NCBI GenBank assembly: GCA_020435085.1
Contig: JAGRAB010000034.1
Span: 1-12,100, forward strand
Origin: Bdellovibrionales bacterium
Lineage (GTDB): Bacteria; Bdellovibrionota; Bdellovibrionia; Bdellovibrionales; UBA1609
Reading direction: 5' to 3'
DNA length: 12,100 nt
Shown here: piece by piece, positions 1-7,228 of the stretch
Position numbering within the stretch: the first letter of the stretch is position 1
Layout of the letters: every line of letters begins with the position of its first letter
Position numbers and translations under genes: made by a program
The notes under the pieces: generated by a model
Told to the model about the DNA's origin: nothing
Seen by the model: the letters and a program-made list of their open reading frames with translations, nothing else
The model's database searches: none

Positions 1-1273
1 AATTCCTGTTCCTGAGTCGGCTGAGATGGTTGGCATTTTAGAAGATCAATTTATTTTTCAATTGAGAAAAGAGTGGTCAGTTAATGGCGCAAACCATCTC
101 CCTGGTGAAATTATTAGTTTTTCTGTCTCTGAATTTCTGAAAAATGAAAATAAACTCCCACCCATTTATTCCATTTTTGTTCCAACAAAAAACTTGGCAG
201 CTGAATCAGTTTCGCTTTCCTCAGAGGGTGTTTATTTAACTCTTTCTCAAGATGTTATTTCTGTTGTGAAATTCTTTGATTTTAAGAACGGTCAATGGAA
301 CGAACACACCATCCACCTTCCCAAAGGTGGATCTCTACGGGTTGTATCCGCAAACTCTTTTGCAAAAGCCGTCTTTTTTAATTTCGAAGACTTCACGACC
401 CCAGATAGTCTTTATGTTTCTAATCAATGGAAAGAAAAACCAAAGAAAATAAAAACTTTGCCAAGTCAGTTTAAAGACAAAGGCTTTGTTAGCAATCAAT
501 ACTTTGCCACGAGCAAAGATGGAACAAAAGTTCCCTACTTTGTGATTCACAAAAAAGGTCTTAAGTTCACTGGAGATCATCCTACTTTGCAATACGGCTA
601 CGGCGGCTTTGAATACGGCTTACAGCCTTTTTATAGTGGCGGTATTGGAAAGGCTTGGCTTGAAAAAGGTGGTGTCTATGTGGTTGCAAATATTCGTGGG
701 GGTGGCGAGTATGGGCCTGAGTGGCATCAAGCCGCTCTTAAAACCCATCGTCAAAAAGCATATGATGATTTTATTGCTGTCTCTGAAGATTTGATTCAAC
801 GAAAAATAACAAACCCTCAAAAGTTAGCCATTAAAGGCGGAAGTAATGGCGGTCTTCTGGTGGGAGCGGTCTTTATTCAACGACCAGATTTATATCAAGC
901 TGTCATCTGCCAGGTTCCACTGCTCGACATGCTTCGGTTTCATAAACTTCTCGCTGGTGCCAGCTGGGTGGGTGAATATGGCTCTCCTGAAAATGCCGAT
1001 GAACGCGCAGCCATTTTAAAATATTCACCTTATCAGAATGTCAAAAAAGATCAAAAATACCCTGAAGTTTTATTTATCACGAGTACCAAAGATGACCGTG
1101 TTCACCCGGGTCACGCTAGAAAAATGGTCGCTCGCATGCAAGAGTTCGGGCACAAAGTTTATTATTATGAAACCATTGAGGGCGGCCACAGCACTGCCGC
1201 CAATATGCTTCAGTATGCCGAACAAGCCGCCATTCAATATATTTATTTATATAAGCAGCTGGGGATGAAGTGA
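1..1273 (+). CDS. Prolyl oligopeptidase (S9A family), C-terminal part, 5' truncated by window edge
   Basis: Serine peptidase of the alpha/beta-hydrolase fold that cuts short peptides, usually after proline. The frame is open from base 2, before the first Met at 26, so the N-terminus lies outside the window. About 423 codons are visible out of roughly 680-720 expected. Numbering from the Met at 26, the first ~140 residues look like the end of the beta-propeller domain, followed by the catalytic domain. The nucleophile Ser273 sits in GGSNGG (codon 842-844). The Asp is in the DDRVHPGH segment (D356/D357) and the His is H388 in EGGHS, so the triad looks complete. The segments YGYGGFEYG and RGGGEYGPEWH are typical of prolyl oligopeptidase rather than DPP4. 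The cellular location cannot be judged without the N-terminus. The following gene is 264 nt away and unlikely to be functionally linked. Oligopeptidase B is the alternative, but the catalytic-domain motifs fit prolyl endopeptidase better. Confidence 0.93.
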   Translation, partial: IPVPESAEMVGILEDQFIFQLRKEWSVNGANHLPGEIISFSVSEFLKNENKLPPIYSIFVPTKNLAAESVSLSSEGVYLTLSQDVISVVKFFDFKNGQWNEHTIHLPKGGSLRVVSANSFAKAVFFNFEDFTTPDSLYVSNQWKEKPKKIKTLPSQFKDKGFVSNQYFATSKDGTKVPYFVIHKKGLKFTGDHPTLQYGYGGFEYGLQPFYSGGIGKAWLEKGGVYVVANIRGGGEYGPEWHQAALKTHRQKAYDDFIAVSEDLIQRKITNPQKLAIKGGSNGGLLVGAVFIQRPDLYQAVICQVPLLDMLRFHKLLAGASWVGEYGSPENADERAAILKYSPYQNVKKDQKYPEVLFITSTKDDRVHPGHARKMVARMQEFGHKVYYYETIEGGHSTAANMLQYAEQAAIQYIYLYKQLGMK

Positions 1274-1394
1274 CTGGATGGCCCATTCCCGCAAGGCTTG
1301 GAAAAAATTTCACTAATATATTCTCTTTTTATAATCTAACTATTTGAAATCTATAGGAATTAAAAGAATTTCCTAGTGGTCTTTAAATTGCTTT

Positions 1395-1416
1395 TTCAAT
1401 CTTTGTAAAGATTGAA
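1395..1416. promoter_or_regulatory. Perfect 10-bp inverted repeat in the leader of the lipoprotein cluster
   Basis: TTCAATCTTT at 1395-1404 is matched by its exact reverse complement at 1407-1416, with a 2-nt centre. As RNA it would form at least a 9-bp stem with a 4-nt loop. It lies about 120 nt before the lipoprotein gene at 1538 and about 120 nt after the peptidase stop. There is no downstream T run of note, so it is a poor intrinsic terminator for the peptidase gene. An operator or leader hairpin is equally possible. Confidence 0.35.
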
Positions 1417-1479
1417 TATTAACCAAATGGTAAATATTTGTAGCAACATTTTACTAAACAAATCTAGAGCCAGGGCCTT

Positions 1480-1518
1480 GTTTTTAGTTAAGTTACGTCC
1501 ATAACAAAAACTAAAAAC
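1480..1518 (+). promoter_or_regulatory. Inverted repeat just upstream of the ribosome binding site of the 427-aa lipoprotein
   Basis: GTTTTTAGTT (1480-1489) and AACTAAAAAC (1509-1518) are exact reverse complements with a 19-nt loop. The stem can grow by a G-U and a T-A pair outward. The AAAGGAG ribosome binding site at 1524-1530 follows at once. If transcription starts upstream of 1480, the mRNA would carry this hairpin directly before the Shine-Dalgarno sequence, where it could influence translation or stability. The arms are AT-rich, so chance formation is possible. Confidence 0.3.
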
Positions 1519-1537
1519 GAAACAAAGGAGAATTAAA

Positions 1538-2821
1538 ATGACCCCTTCAATTCTAACAAAACGAATGCTTCTTGCTTGTACCGTCCCGTTCTTAATGATG
1601 ACGGCTTGTTCAGAAGAAAAGAAGGTAGAACCTCAAACAAAAGTCATTACGACAAATGCCCAAATGGACTCAGAAGAATTAGCTCTTGCCGCTGAGCAAA
1701 TCATTGGGCCATATACATTTATGTTGGCTGATCGAGTCTTAGATCAAGCTCTTGAAAAAGACCCAACTAACAAACGGGCACAACTTTATAAGGCTTTTAT
1801 TAAACCCTTTATGAAATATAAAGGTATCGCCTCAAGAATTGAAAATCTCGTGACTGAGTTTGGTGATATTCAACAATTTAAAAAAGATATTTCTAATATT
1901 CCCGACTCTTCATTTAAAGAGTTTATTACAGCAAAAGGGCAACCTATTACTAATGAAAAAGAGGCCCAAGCGGTTTTAACAGAAATACGAAATGCCTTTA
2001 ATGACTTTCGGCTTTTTTTGAAGTCTAACCCTGATCTTGAAATGGATATTAATCTTAACCCTCATATGTTTGAGCAATTCATTAAAGAACGATATTCAGA
2101 CAGCTGCAAAGTCATTAATGACTCCAATGGAAATTATGATGTTGAATGTGATACGCGAATGGCAGCGCGAGTTGGTATGAATATGGCTGATATTACTGTT
2201 CTTCAACAATATACAGCTGGAGTTGTACTCTACTTAACTCCTTATACCTCTTATGATTTTACTGGATTAAAAAACCTTACAAAAATCAATAGTGACCGTG
2301 AGAAACGAGGACTTCCTCCCTTAACAGCAAGTGATGCTCAACGAGAGCTTGAATCCAATCAAGATTTTGGAAGAATCCGTAAAGATGAATCATTTTCATT
2401 ACTACAAAGTTTTGGAGCTGATGTTTCCTCAGCATGGAAGTGGGCATTAACAATGCAAGATTCATTGTGCCCAAACACACAAAACTGGTGGGAGAAAAAA
2501 CGCCCATATATGCTTGTTGAAGATGGTATTTGTGTAGAAAATGAAAATGGTCACCTTGAGTTACTCGATAAAGCTCTCTCTGGTGCCACTCGACTAATCG
2601 TACAAACAGCAAAAGGTGAGAAAGTTGAAACAGATGTCGATGTCTTCGCAATATCTCGCAATCCTATCCAAAACCTTAAGACCGTACTTCCTTTGTCATA
2701 TAATCAATGTGGAAAAGCGAATGACCTAAGAGATAAAACTCTTGGAGGAATACTGCCTCAGGGAAATGCTGTTGAAATGACTATAGATGATAACTGTTCT
2801 AATCAGGATATGAGAAGATAA
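1538..2821 (+). CDS. Predicted lipoprotein of unknown function, 427 aa
   Basis: I do not recognise a family. The N-terminus is a lipoprotein signal peptide: a positively charged start (K8, R9), a hydrophobic stretch and the lipobox M-T-A-C with the lipidated Cys at residue 24, followed by Ser-Glu-Glu. An outer-membrane anchor is therefore likely under the E. coli +2 rule, though that rule is not tested in this lineage. The mature part is mostly helical and polar. The segment around residues 62-95 (ALEKDPTNKRAQLYKA) resembles one tetratricopeptide-like helix pair. Further Cys residues at about 190 and 204 (SCKVIN...VECD) may form a disulfide. The start is well supported by AAAGGAG at 1524-1530, 7 nt before ATG. 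It is the first gene of a three-gene exported cluster, but a hairpin at 2835-2865 separates it from the next. Function is unknown; a secretin or imelysin-like role cannot be argued from sequence. Confidence 0.85.
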   Translation: MTPSILTKRMLLACTVPFLMMTACSEEKKVEPQTKVITTNAQMDSEELALAAEQIIGPYTFMLADRVLDQALEKDPTNKRAQLYKAFIKPFMKYKGIASRIENLVTEFGDIQQFKKDISNIPDSSFKEFITAKGQPITNEKEAQAVLTEIRNAFNDFRLFLKSNPDLEMDINLNPHMFEQFIKERYSDSCKVINDSNGNYDVECDTRMAARVGMNMADITVLQQYTAGVVLYLTPYTSYDFTGLKNLTKINSDREKRGLPPLTASDAQRELESNQDFGRIRKDESFSLLQSFGADVSSAWKWALTMQDSLCPNTQNWWEKKRPYMLVEDGICVENENGHLELLDKALSGATRLIVQTAKGEKVETDVDVFAISRNPIQNLKTVLPLSYNQCGKANDLRDKTLGGILPQGNAVEMTIDDNCSNQDMRR

Positions 2822-2834
2822 AAGGAACGAGTCA

Positions 2835-2865
2835 ATGCCACTAAGATTTAAAAACTTAGTGGCAT
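2835..2865 (+). terminator. Perfect 11-bp hairpin after the 427-aa lipoprotein gene, possible terminator or attenuator
   Basis: ATGCCACTAAG (2835-2845) and CTTAGTGGCAT (2855-2865) are exact reverse complements around a 9-nt A/T loop. The hairpin starts 13 nt after the lipoprotein stop. The following CTTCTT is only weakly U-rich, so termination would be partial at best, or the stem may protect or separate the mRNA ends. It contains the upstream ATG of the next open frame, which argues against that ATG being the real start. Confidence 0.5.
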
Positions 2866-2871
2866 CTTCTT

Positions 2872-2875
2872 GGAG
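2872..2875 (+). promoter_or_regulatory. Ribosome binding site that sets the start of the small exported protein at 2883
   Basis: GGAG lies 7 nt before ATG 2883 and just after the 2835-2865 hairpin. Starting at 2883 places a clean signal peptide at the N-terminus. The longer frame from 2835 would put 16 polar, Arg-containing residues in front of it. Confidence 0.65.
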
Positions 2876-2882
2876 ATTTAAA

Positions 2883-3254
2883 ATGTTTAAAATACAAATT
2901 TTTAAAATTTTAATACTCAGTGGCTCTCTTGCAATAGTGCCAAATGCTTTTTCTAAAACTGGAACAGCGTCACTTACTGGAACTGAGTTTAAAACTTGTA
3001 TCGAAAATAATGGTTGCCTTTCTATTCAATCTGATAGTGCTGATGGAACACCCATTTCTCAACTTTATGTTTTCAAACGTCCAAAGTTTTCTTGGACGAA
3101 AAAAAATAAAACACTTCACGGAATAGCTATTAAAGCAACTGTCGACTTCTCGTTGAACCAAGTTATTATAACTGAACGATTAGGGAACACTCTTATCGAT
3201 CATTTATTCTCATTAAAAACACTCGATCATCAAAAGTTTGAGGTGAAACTATGA
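2883..3254 (+). CDS. Small exported protein of unknown function, 123 aa
   Basis: No family recognised. From the chosen start the protein begins MFKIQIFKILILSG, a short basic and hydrophobic signal peptide with a likely cleavage after AFS (about residue 24), giving a mature periplasmic or secreted protein of about 100 residues. Two Cys in the pattern C-I-E-N-N-G-C (around residues 38-44) could form a disulfide. The rest is predicted beta-rich with many Thr/Ser/Lys. An in-frame ATG at 2835 would add 16 residues; I rejected it because that ATG lies inside a perfect hairpin and because GGAG is well spaced before 2883. The stop overlaps the start of the next lipoprotein gene by ATGA (3251-3254), so the two are almost certainly translated from one mRNA and may act together at the cell envelope. 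Confidence 0.75.
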   Translation: MFKIQIFKILILSGSLAIVPNAFSKTGTASLTGTEFKTCIENNGCLSIQSDSADGTPISQLYVFKRPKFSWTKKNKTLHGIAIKATVDFSLNQVIITERLGNTLIDHLFSLKTLDHQKFEVKL

Positions 3255-4072
3255 AATTCACTTCAAAACTTTTGACAGTTTTTTTATTTACATCTCTTTT
3301 TGCTACGGGCTGTTCAAAACAAGTTGTTGAAAAACAAATTGTCTATCAACGAGAGCCTGGAGCTCCAAAAAGTGAGTTCGATGACGGGGGCTACCACGGT
3401 GGCGGAGGTGGCAATTGCGTTGGCGAAGAGAATAAAAATAAATGTCGCCCTATCGAGTCTTTTCGCGTTCAGTTACTTGATAAAGATATTATTAAGAATG
3501 ACGTCATGGATATTTTAGAGACTACATCTGAATTTTACCCACAATTAGCCGGTGACCTTTATCATAAAATAAGTCAACGCATGTGGTACTTTGTGCCTAT
3601 AGAATTAAAAAAGCTTCCTGGTAGTATTATAGGAGCTCCTGTGAATGTAGAAAACTTAGGCCAAATTGCTATTCAAAATGAACAAGAAATATGGATGGAT
3701 AATAAACTTTTTGAATCTCTCTCCCCTGAAGACCAAGTGAGAATTCTTATTCATGAATTCGTTATGGGAATTCGGATCATGGAGTATTCAACAAAGTCTG
3801 ATACATGTATTGCAAATGCTTCTTATCTGCTTTATGAAGATAAAGAAGATCAATATAAAAAAGAATCTGAAAAATGTTATAGCAATTCTCAATTTGATAC
3901 TTTAGGAAAATCGTTAAATCCTATTTTTGGAGATAAAATTGACCTTAAAGACAAGGATTACCGTGCCGTAAGAACACTCACTAATTGGATTCTTGATGGA
4001 TTTGAAAATGTATCAAAAGATCGAGTGACTAATTACTTAAAAGAATATTTTCATCGCGAATATAAAAAATAA
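3251..4072 (+). CDS. Predicted lipoprotein with Gly-rich linker and HE motif, 273 aa
   Basis: The lipoprotein signal peptide ends in the lipobox F-A-T-G-C with the lipidated Cys at residue 21. Residues 46-56 are a Gly-rich, His-containing stretch (GGYHGGGGGNC) that probably links the anchor to the folded domain. Cys 56 and 65 flank it. The segment RILIHEFVMGIRIMEY (about residues 164-179) has the look of a metalloprotease helix with H168-E169, but the second His of HExxH is missing, so catalysis of that type is doubtful. I have an unverified impression that similar envelope proteins with an (H)HE-containing helix are common in Bdellovibrio-like genomes. Further Cys near residues 188 and 213 may form a disulfide. 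The gene overlaps its upstream neighbour by ATGA. Its stop lies only 5 nt from the stop of the convergent panD. Function unknown. Confidence 0.82.
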   Translation: MKFTSKLLTVFLFTSLFATGCSKQVVEKQIVYQREPGAPKSEFDDGGYHGGGGGNCVGEENKNKCRPIESFRVQLLDKDIIKNDVMDILETTSEFYPQLAGDLYHKISQRMWYFVPIELKKLPGSIIGAPVNVENLGQIAIQNEQEIWMDNKLFESLSPEDQVRILIHEFVMGIRIMEYSTKSDTCIANASYLLYEDKEDQYKKESEKCYSNSQFDTLGKSLNPIFGDKIDLKDKDYRAVRTLTNWILDGFENVSKDRVTNYLKEYFHREYKK

Positions 4073-4077
4073 AGTTT

Positions 4078-4434
4078 TCATAGCCCATCCATTTTCTTAA
4101 TGGCATTTTTATTATCCAGCAATACCAGCCTTGGCTTGTAAGCTGCGGCTTCTTCCACTTGAAAATCTGCATAGGCCGCAATAATCACAAGATCGCCCTT
4201 ATGCACATGGCGTGCAGCAGCTCCATTGAGACAAATTTCACCATTATCTCCGTAGATAACATAAGTCGTAAAGCGCGCGCCATTATTGCAGTTATAAATA
4301 TCCACTTGTTCAAACTCTAAAAACTGAGCAGCATCACAAAGTTTTTTATCAATTGTGATCGAGCCCTCGTATTCTAAATTTGCATCTGTGACTGTCGCCC
4401 GATGAAGTTTGGATTTTAACATGCGCAGTCTCAT
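4078..4434 (-). CDS. panD: Aspartate 1-decarboxylase proenzyme
   Basis: Pyruvoyl enzyme that decarboxylates L-aspartate to beta-alanine in the cytosol, the amine substrate of PanC. The 118-aa product aligns by eye with E. coli PanD from its first residue: K9 in the LHR region, the self-cleavage pair G24-S25 in YEGSITID (Ser25 becomes the pyruvoyl group), R54, T57, Y58 in RFTTYV, and the NGAAA loop at 70-74. It is about 8 residues shorter than the E. coli protein, at the C-terminus. It is the last gene of the operon; its ATG overlaps the coaX stop (ATGA, 4431-4434), with AGGAG and GAGGTG upstream inside coaX. E. coli needs PanZ/PanM for maturation; no such gene is visible here, in line with self-processing PanD of many bacteria. 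There is no obvious terminator after its stop, and the mRNA probably runs into the convergent lipoprotein gene. Confidence 0.97.
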   Translation of the reverse strand: MRLRMLKSKLHRATVTDANLEYEGSITIDKKLCDAAQFLEFEQVDIYNCNNGARFTTYVIYGDNGEICLNGAAARHVHKGDLVIIAAYADFQVEEAAAYKPRLVLLDNKNAIKKMDGL

Positions 4435-5225
4435 AAAACACCTCGCTCCTCTTTTTTTAGATTCATTTGATTCGCTAAATATAACCCTTTTAATACAAGA
4501 TCTGGCTCTTCCACATCAAAGAGGCCGGAGCTTTCAAAAAGGCTTGCGAAACCACCGGTACCAATCACCCGTGGTCTTTTGTTAGAAAAATTTTGCTCTG
4601 AAATTCTTTGTATCAGCTCTTTCACCGCACCTAAATGCCCATAAAATAAACCCGACTGAATACTCTCAGTCGTGGATCGCCCCACTGCCGTGTTCGTTTT
4701 TATAATTTCCACCGATGGCAAACGTGCTGTTCTCTGCTCTAATGTCTCCATAGAAATTCGAACCCCAGGGAGAATGGCTCCACCTAAAAATTCACTGTCT
4801 CTGGTAATCACTTCTAGAGTCGTTGCTGTTCCAAAATCAATAACAATGAGGTCTTCGTCTGGATACATAAAACTGGCCGCAATGGCATCTGCAATACGGT
4901 CAGCCCCCACCTCAAGAGGATTACGGTACTTTATTTTTAAACCGGTTTTGACTCCAGCCTGAAGAATAAATGGCTCTAAATTAAAATATTTTGTACAACA
5001 GTTCTTTAAACTATGAAGCTTATCTGGAACAACACTACAAATAGCCACCCCCGTGATATCATCTGGATTTAATTCATTTTCCCGAAGAGCCGATCGTAAA
5101 AATAAACCATATTCATCCGATGTGGAGGCATGTGCTGAGGTCATACGAAATCTTTGAATGATTTCATCCCCACGAAAGACTCCTCCAAATATTTGTGAAT
5201 TTCCTACATCAAGGGTTAAGAGCAT
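4431..5225 (-). CDS. coaX: Type III pantothenate kinase
   Basis: Phosphorylates pantothenate to 4'-phosphopantothenate with ATP, the first committed step of CoA synthesis. The type III enzyme belongs to the ASKHA fold, usually needs a monovalent cation and is not feedback-inhibited by CoA, unlike CoaA. Seen here (264 aa): the phosphate-1 motif LDVGNS with D6; GADRIAD with the likely catalytic D109; DFGTATT with D130; GGAILPG at 148-154; and a C-terminal DLVLKGLYLA. Length matches the family (about 255-260 aa). The start at 5225 is preceded by AAAGGAG at a 7-nt spacing, within the coding end of coaBC, giving a 17-nt overlap. It sits between coaBC and panD in the operon, in agreement with its pathway step. 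Confidence 0.96.
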   Translation of the reverse strand: MLLTLDVGNSQIFGGVFRGDEIIQRFRMTSAHASTSDEYGLFLRSALRENELNPDDITGVAICSVVPDKLHSLKNCCTKYFNLEPFILQAGVKTGLKIKYRNPLEVGADRIADAIAASFMYPDEDLIVIDFGTATTLEVITRDSEFLGGAILPGVRISMETLEQRTARLPSVEIIKTNTAVGRSTTESIQSGLFYGHLGAVKELIQRISEQNFSNKRPRVIGTGGFASLFESSGLFDVEEPDLVLKGLYLANQMNLKKEERGVL

Positions 5226-6480
5226 TTTCAGAACTCCTTTGTTGATTGAGATTGCGAGAACACTTTGTGAGAATCACTGTCTCTAGGCCTGAGAACAGTT
5301 GTTCTTTTGTCTGACCCTGCTCCACAGCTTTTAACTTGTCAAAAATGGAGAAGCGATGAGCGTCACTTCCTATCGATTGAAGATCATTGTGAACCACAAA
5401 GTCTACGCCTCCTGCTTTAAAAACTTTTTCAACAGCATTTTCCACATCTTTAGGATTGGCCTGAGCCGTGAGCTTAAAACCAACCACAAGAGGTTGTTGA
5501 GAACTTTTTGAATACTCTTTTATTTGATTTAAAATTTTCATATTTGGTTTTAATTGAAGCAGAAGCCTGTTATCTGAGGAGAGCTTACTTCGCTGCTTCT
5601 GCTCTGTCAGAGTCTCATCCATTATTTTTTCAAGAGAATAATCACTTACAGCAGCCATGTGAATCACTACATCAAAGGCTTTCTCGTTTAAAGTTGTTTT
5701 TATTTTTTGATGAATGTCTTCAAAGCCACCAAAGACCCCTAAGTCAATACTGCCTTTCGCTCGCGCAGCCCTTTCTCCCCTTAAAGTAAAAACATGATGC
5801 CCCTTGAAACTGAGGTACTCACTCAAACGTCGGCCGGTTTCTCCTGTTGAAAAATTTGAGATATACCTTACGGAATCAATGGACTCTGTTGTTCCTCCAT
5901 AAGTGATGAGGATCGATTTTTTTTCTGAATTTTCTCCGGTCATATTTTTTATTATTTCTATCACTGACTCTGGCTCTAGAATTCGTCCTGGCCCAACCTC
6001 TCCGCAAGCCAGCTGGCCCCACTCTGGTTCTAAAATTCTCACGCCAAACGACTCTAATGTTTCTATATTTTTTTGAACCGCCTGGTGTGCCCACATTTTG
6101 CTATTCATTGCAGGCGCGCAATACACAGGCTTTTGTTCTTCGGTGGCAATAAGTAGTGTTGACGCCAAATCTGAAGCCAAGCCATTGGCCCATTGACCGA
6201 TCAAATTTGCCGACGCGGGATAAACTAAAATAAGATCGGCCCACTTAGAAAGCTCAATATGCTCCATCATACGACCAGGCTCAAAAGTTTCACTATAGTT
6301 TTTATTTCCAGAAAGGCCTTCTAGTGTGGCTTCTCCAATAAATTTTAAGGCTGAAGATGTTGTGACCGTCTTAATCTCCGCGCCCGACTTTTTTAAAAGC
6401 GATAAGAGGGCTGCGGCTTTAAAACACGCAATGGATCCAGAGAGTATAAGTAAAATCTTTTTTCCTTCAAAGGGAGACAT
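5209..6480 (-). CDS. coaBC: Bifunctional phosphopantothenoylcysteine decarboxylase / phosphopantothenate-cysteine ligase
   Basis: CoaB joins 4'-phosphopantothenate to cysteine using CTP in bacteria; the FMN-dependent CoaC domain then decarboxylates the product to 4'-phosphopantetheine. The 423-aa protein has the CoaC domain at about 1-180: the SGSIACFK flavin loop, H74 in EHIELSK, PAMNSKMW at 123-130, and the flap Cys159 in ACGEVGPGR. The CoaB domain runs from about 186: TYGGTTE, RYISNFSTG with N209, AAVSDY at 276-281 and KPNMKIL at 311-317. Where most bacterial CoaBC read GFAAET, this one has GFKLTAQ (335-341) followed by HNDL, closer to stand-alone or eukaryotic-type CoaB sequences I remember (FKLET). 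The start at 6480 overlaps the panC stop by 14 nt; TGAGG lies upstream. The alternative name is dfp. Confidence 0.96.
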   Translation of the reverse strand: MSPFEGKKILLILSGSIACFKAAALLSLLKKSGAEIKTVTTSSALKFIGEATLEGLSGNKNYSETFEPGRMMEHIELSKWADLILVYPASANLIGQWANGLASDLASTLLIATEEQKPVYCAPAMNSKMWAHQAVQKNIETLESFGVRILEPEWGQLACGEVGPGRILEPESVIEIIKNMTGENSEKKSILITYGGTTESIDSVRYISNFSTGETGRRLSEYLSFKGHHVFTLRGERAARAKGSIDLGVFGGFEDIHQKIKTTLNEKAFDVVIHMAAVSDYSLEKIMDETLTEQKQRSKLSSDNRLLLQLKPNMKILNQIKEYSKSSQQPLVVGFKLTAQANPKDVENAVEKVFKAGGVDFVVHNDLQSIGSDAHRFSIFDKLKAVEQGQTKEQLFSGLETVILTKCSRNLNQQRSSENALNP

Positions 6481-7228
6481 TGTCGATCAACCTCACATCA
6501 TTGCTATATACCGCCGCCAAACGACGACCCATTTTGTCTTCCACATATTCCACTTGAAAACCCAGTTTTTCTAACTGCTCTTTGGCCTCAGTAGAGGTTT
6601 GAGAAAACTTTAATATTTCAGAAATTTTTGCAGCCATTTGTTTTTGTTCAGAACTCAATCTTTCATTTCGAGAGCTCAAAGCTAAACCAGAAGATTCTCT
6701 GATCGTAGGCACACCAATGACTTCAAGAGGAAGAAAAAAAGACGAGACCATTCCTTCAATTAATTTTAATTGCTGAAAATCTTTTTCACCAAAATATGCC
6801 CGCGTTGGCTGTGTGAGATTGAGTAGTTTCAAAACAACTGTCAGGACACCTTCAAAATGTCCTGGTCGATATTTCCCACAAAGCTCCTGGCTTAAATCCA
6901 ATTCTTGCACCCTGTATTTATAATCATCAGGATAAAGTTCTTCATGGGTTGGTAAAAATAATACATCCACGCCCATATCAAAAAGAAGGCTTGAGTCTTT
7001 TTCTAGGGTCCTCGGATATTTTTCAAAATCTTGCTGATTATGAAATTGCGTAGCGTTTAAAAAAATACTGACCACAACAACATCATTTTCTGATTTTGCT
7101 CTTTTCACGAGCTCTAAATGACCTGCATGAAGAGCACCCATTGTGGGAACAAAACCTATATTTTCGCCTTTGAGTTTTAACTCATGGCTATAAGCCTGCA
7201 TTTCTCGACACGTTCTTATAATTTTCAT
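6467..7228 (-). CDS. panC: Pantothenate synthetase (pantoate-beta-alanine ligase)
   Basis: Condenses pantoate and beta-alanine to pantothenate through a pantoyl-adenylate (ATP to AMP and PPi). The 253-aa product shows the nucleotidyltransferase signature PTMGALHAGH with H34 and H37, the pantoate pocket FLNATQF with N58 and Q61, GEKDFQQL with K149, D150 and Q153, and SSRN at 185-188. Two positions differ from the usual consensus: FVNPTQF is FLNATQF here, and R-E-x-D-G is RESSG (S180). Neither removes a residue I know to be catalytic. The C-terminal dimer domain is shorter than usual (family about 280 aa). The ATG overlaps the panB stop by ATGA (7225-7228), and the 3' end overlaps coaBC by 14 nt, so it should be translationally coupled to both. 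Confidence 0.96.
   Translation of the reverse strand: MKIIRTCREMQAYSHELKLKGENIGFVPTMGALHAGHLELVKRAKSENDVVVVSIFLNATQFHNQQDFEKYPRTLEKDSSLLFDMGVDVLFLPTHEELYPDDYKYRVQELDLSQELCGKYRPGHFEGVLTVVLKLLNLTQPTRAYFGEKDFQQLKLIEGMVSSFFLPLEVIGVPTIRESSGLALSSRNERLSSEQKQMAAKISEILKFSQTSTEAKEQLEKLGFQVEYVEDKMGRRLAAVYSNDVRLIDNVSL

Noticed and set aside
1330..1335. TATAAT as a firm promoter for the lipoprotein gene
   Set aside because: No acceptable -35 lies 16-18 nt upstream (TTTCAC only) and there is no TG extension; the region is AT-rich, so I kept it only as a possibility.
2286..2651. Minus-strand open frame of 121 codons opposite the 427-aa lipoprotein
   Set aside because: Composition is His/Leu-rich and low-complexity, as expected for antisense of a real gene; no support for expression.
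2835..3254. Longer 139-aa version of the small exported protein from ATG 2835
   Set aside because: The ATG sits inside a perfect hairpin and the extra 16 residues would displace the signal peptide; ATG 2883 has a better placed GGAG.
5508..5789. Plus-strand open frame of 93 codons inside coaBC
   Set aside because: It is antisense to a clearly functional enzyme gene, has no recognisable protein features and no good ribosome binding site.
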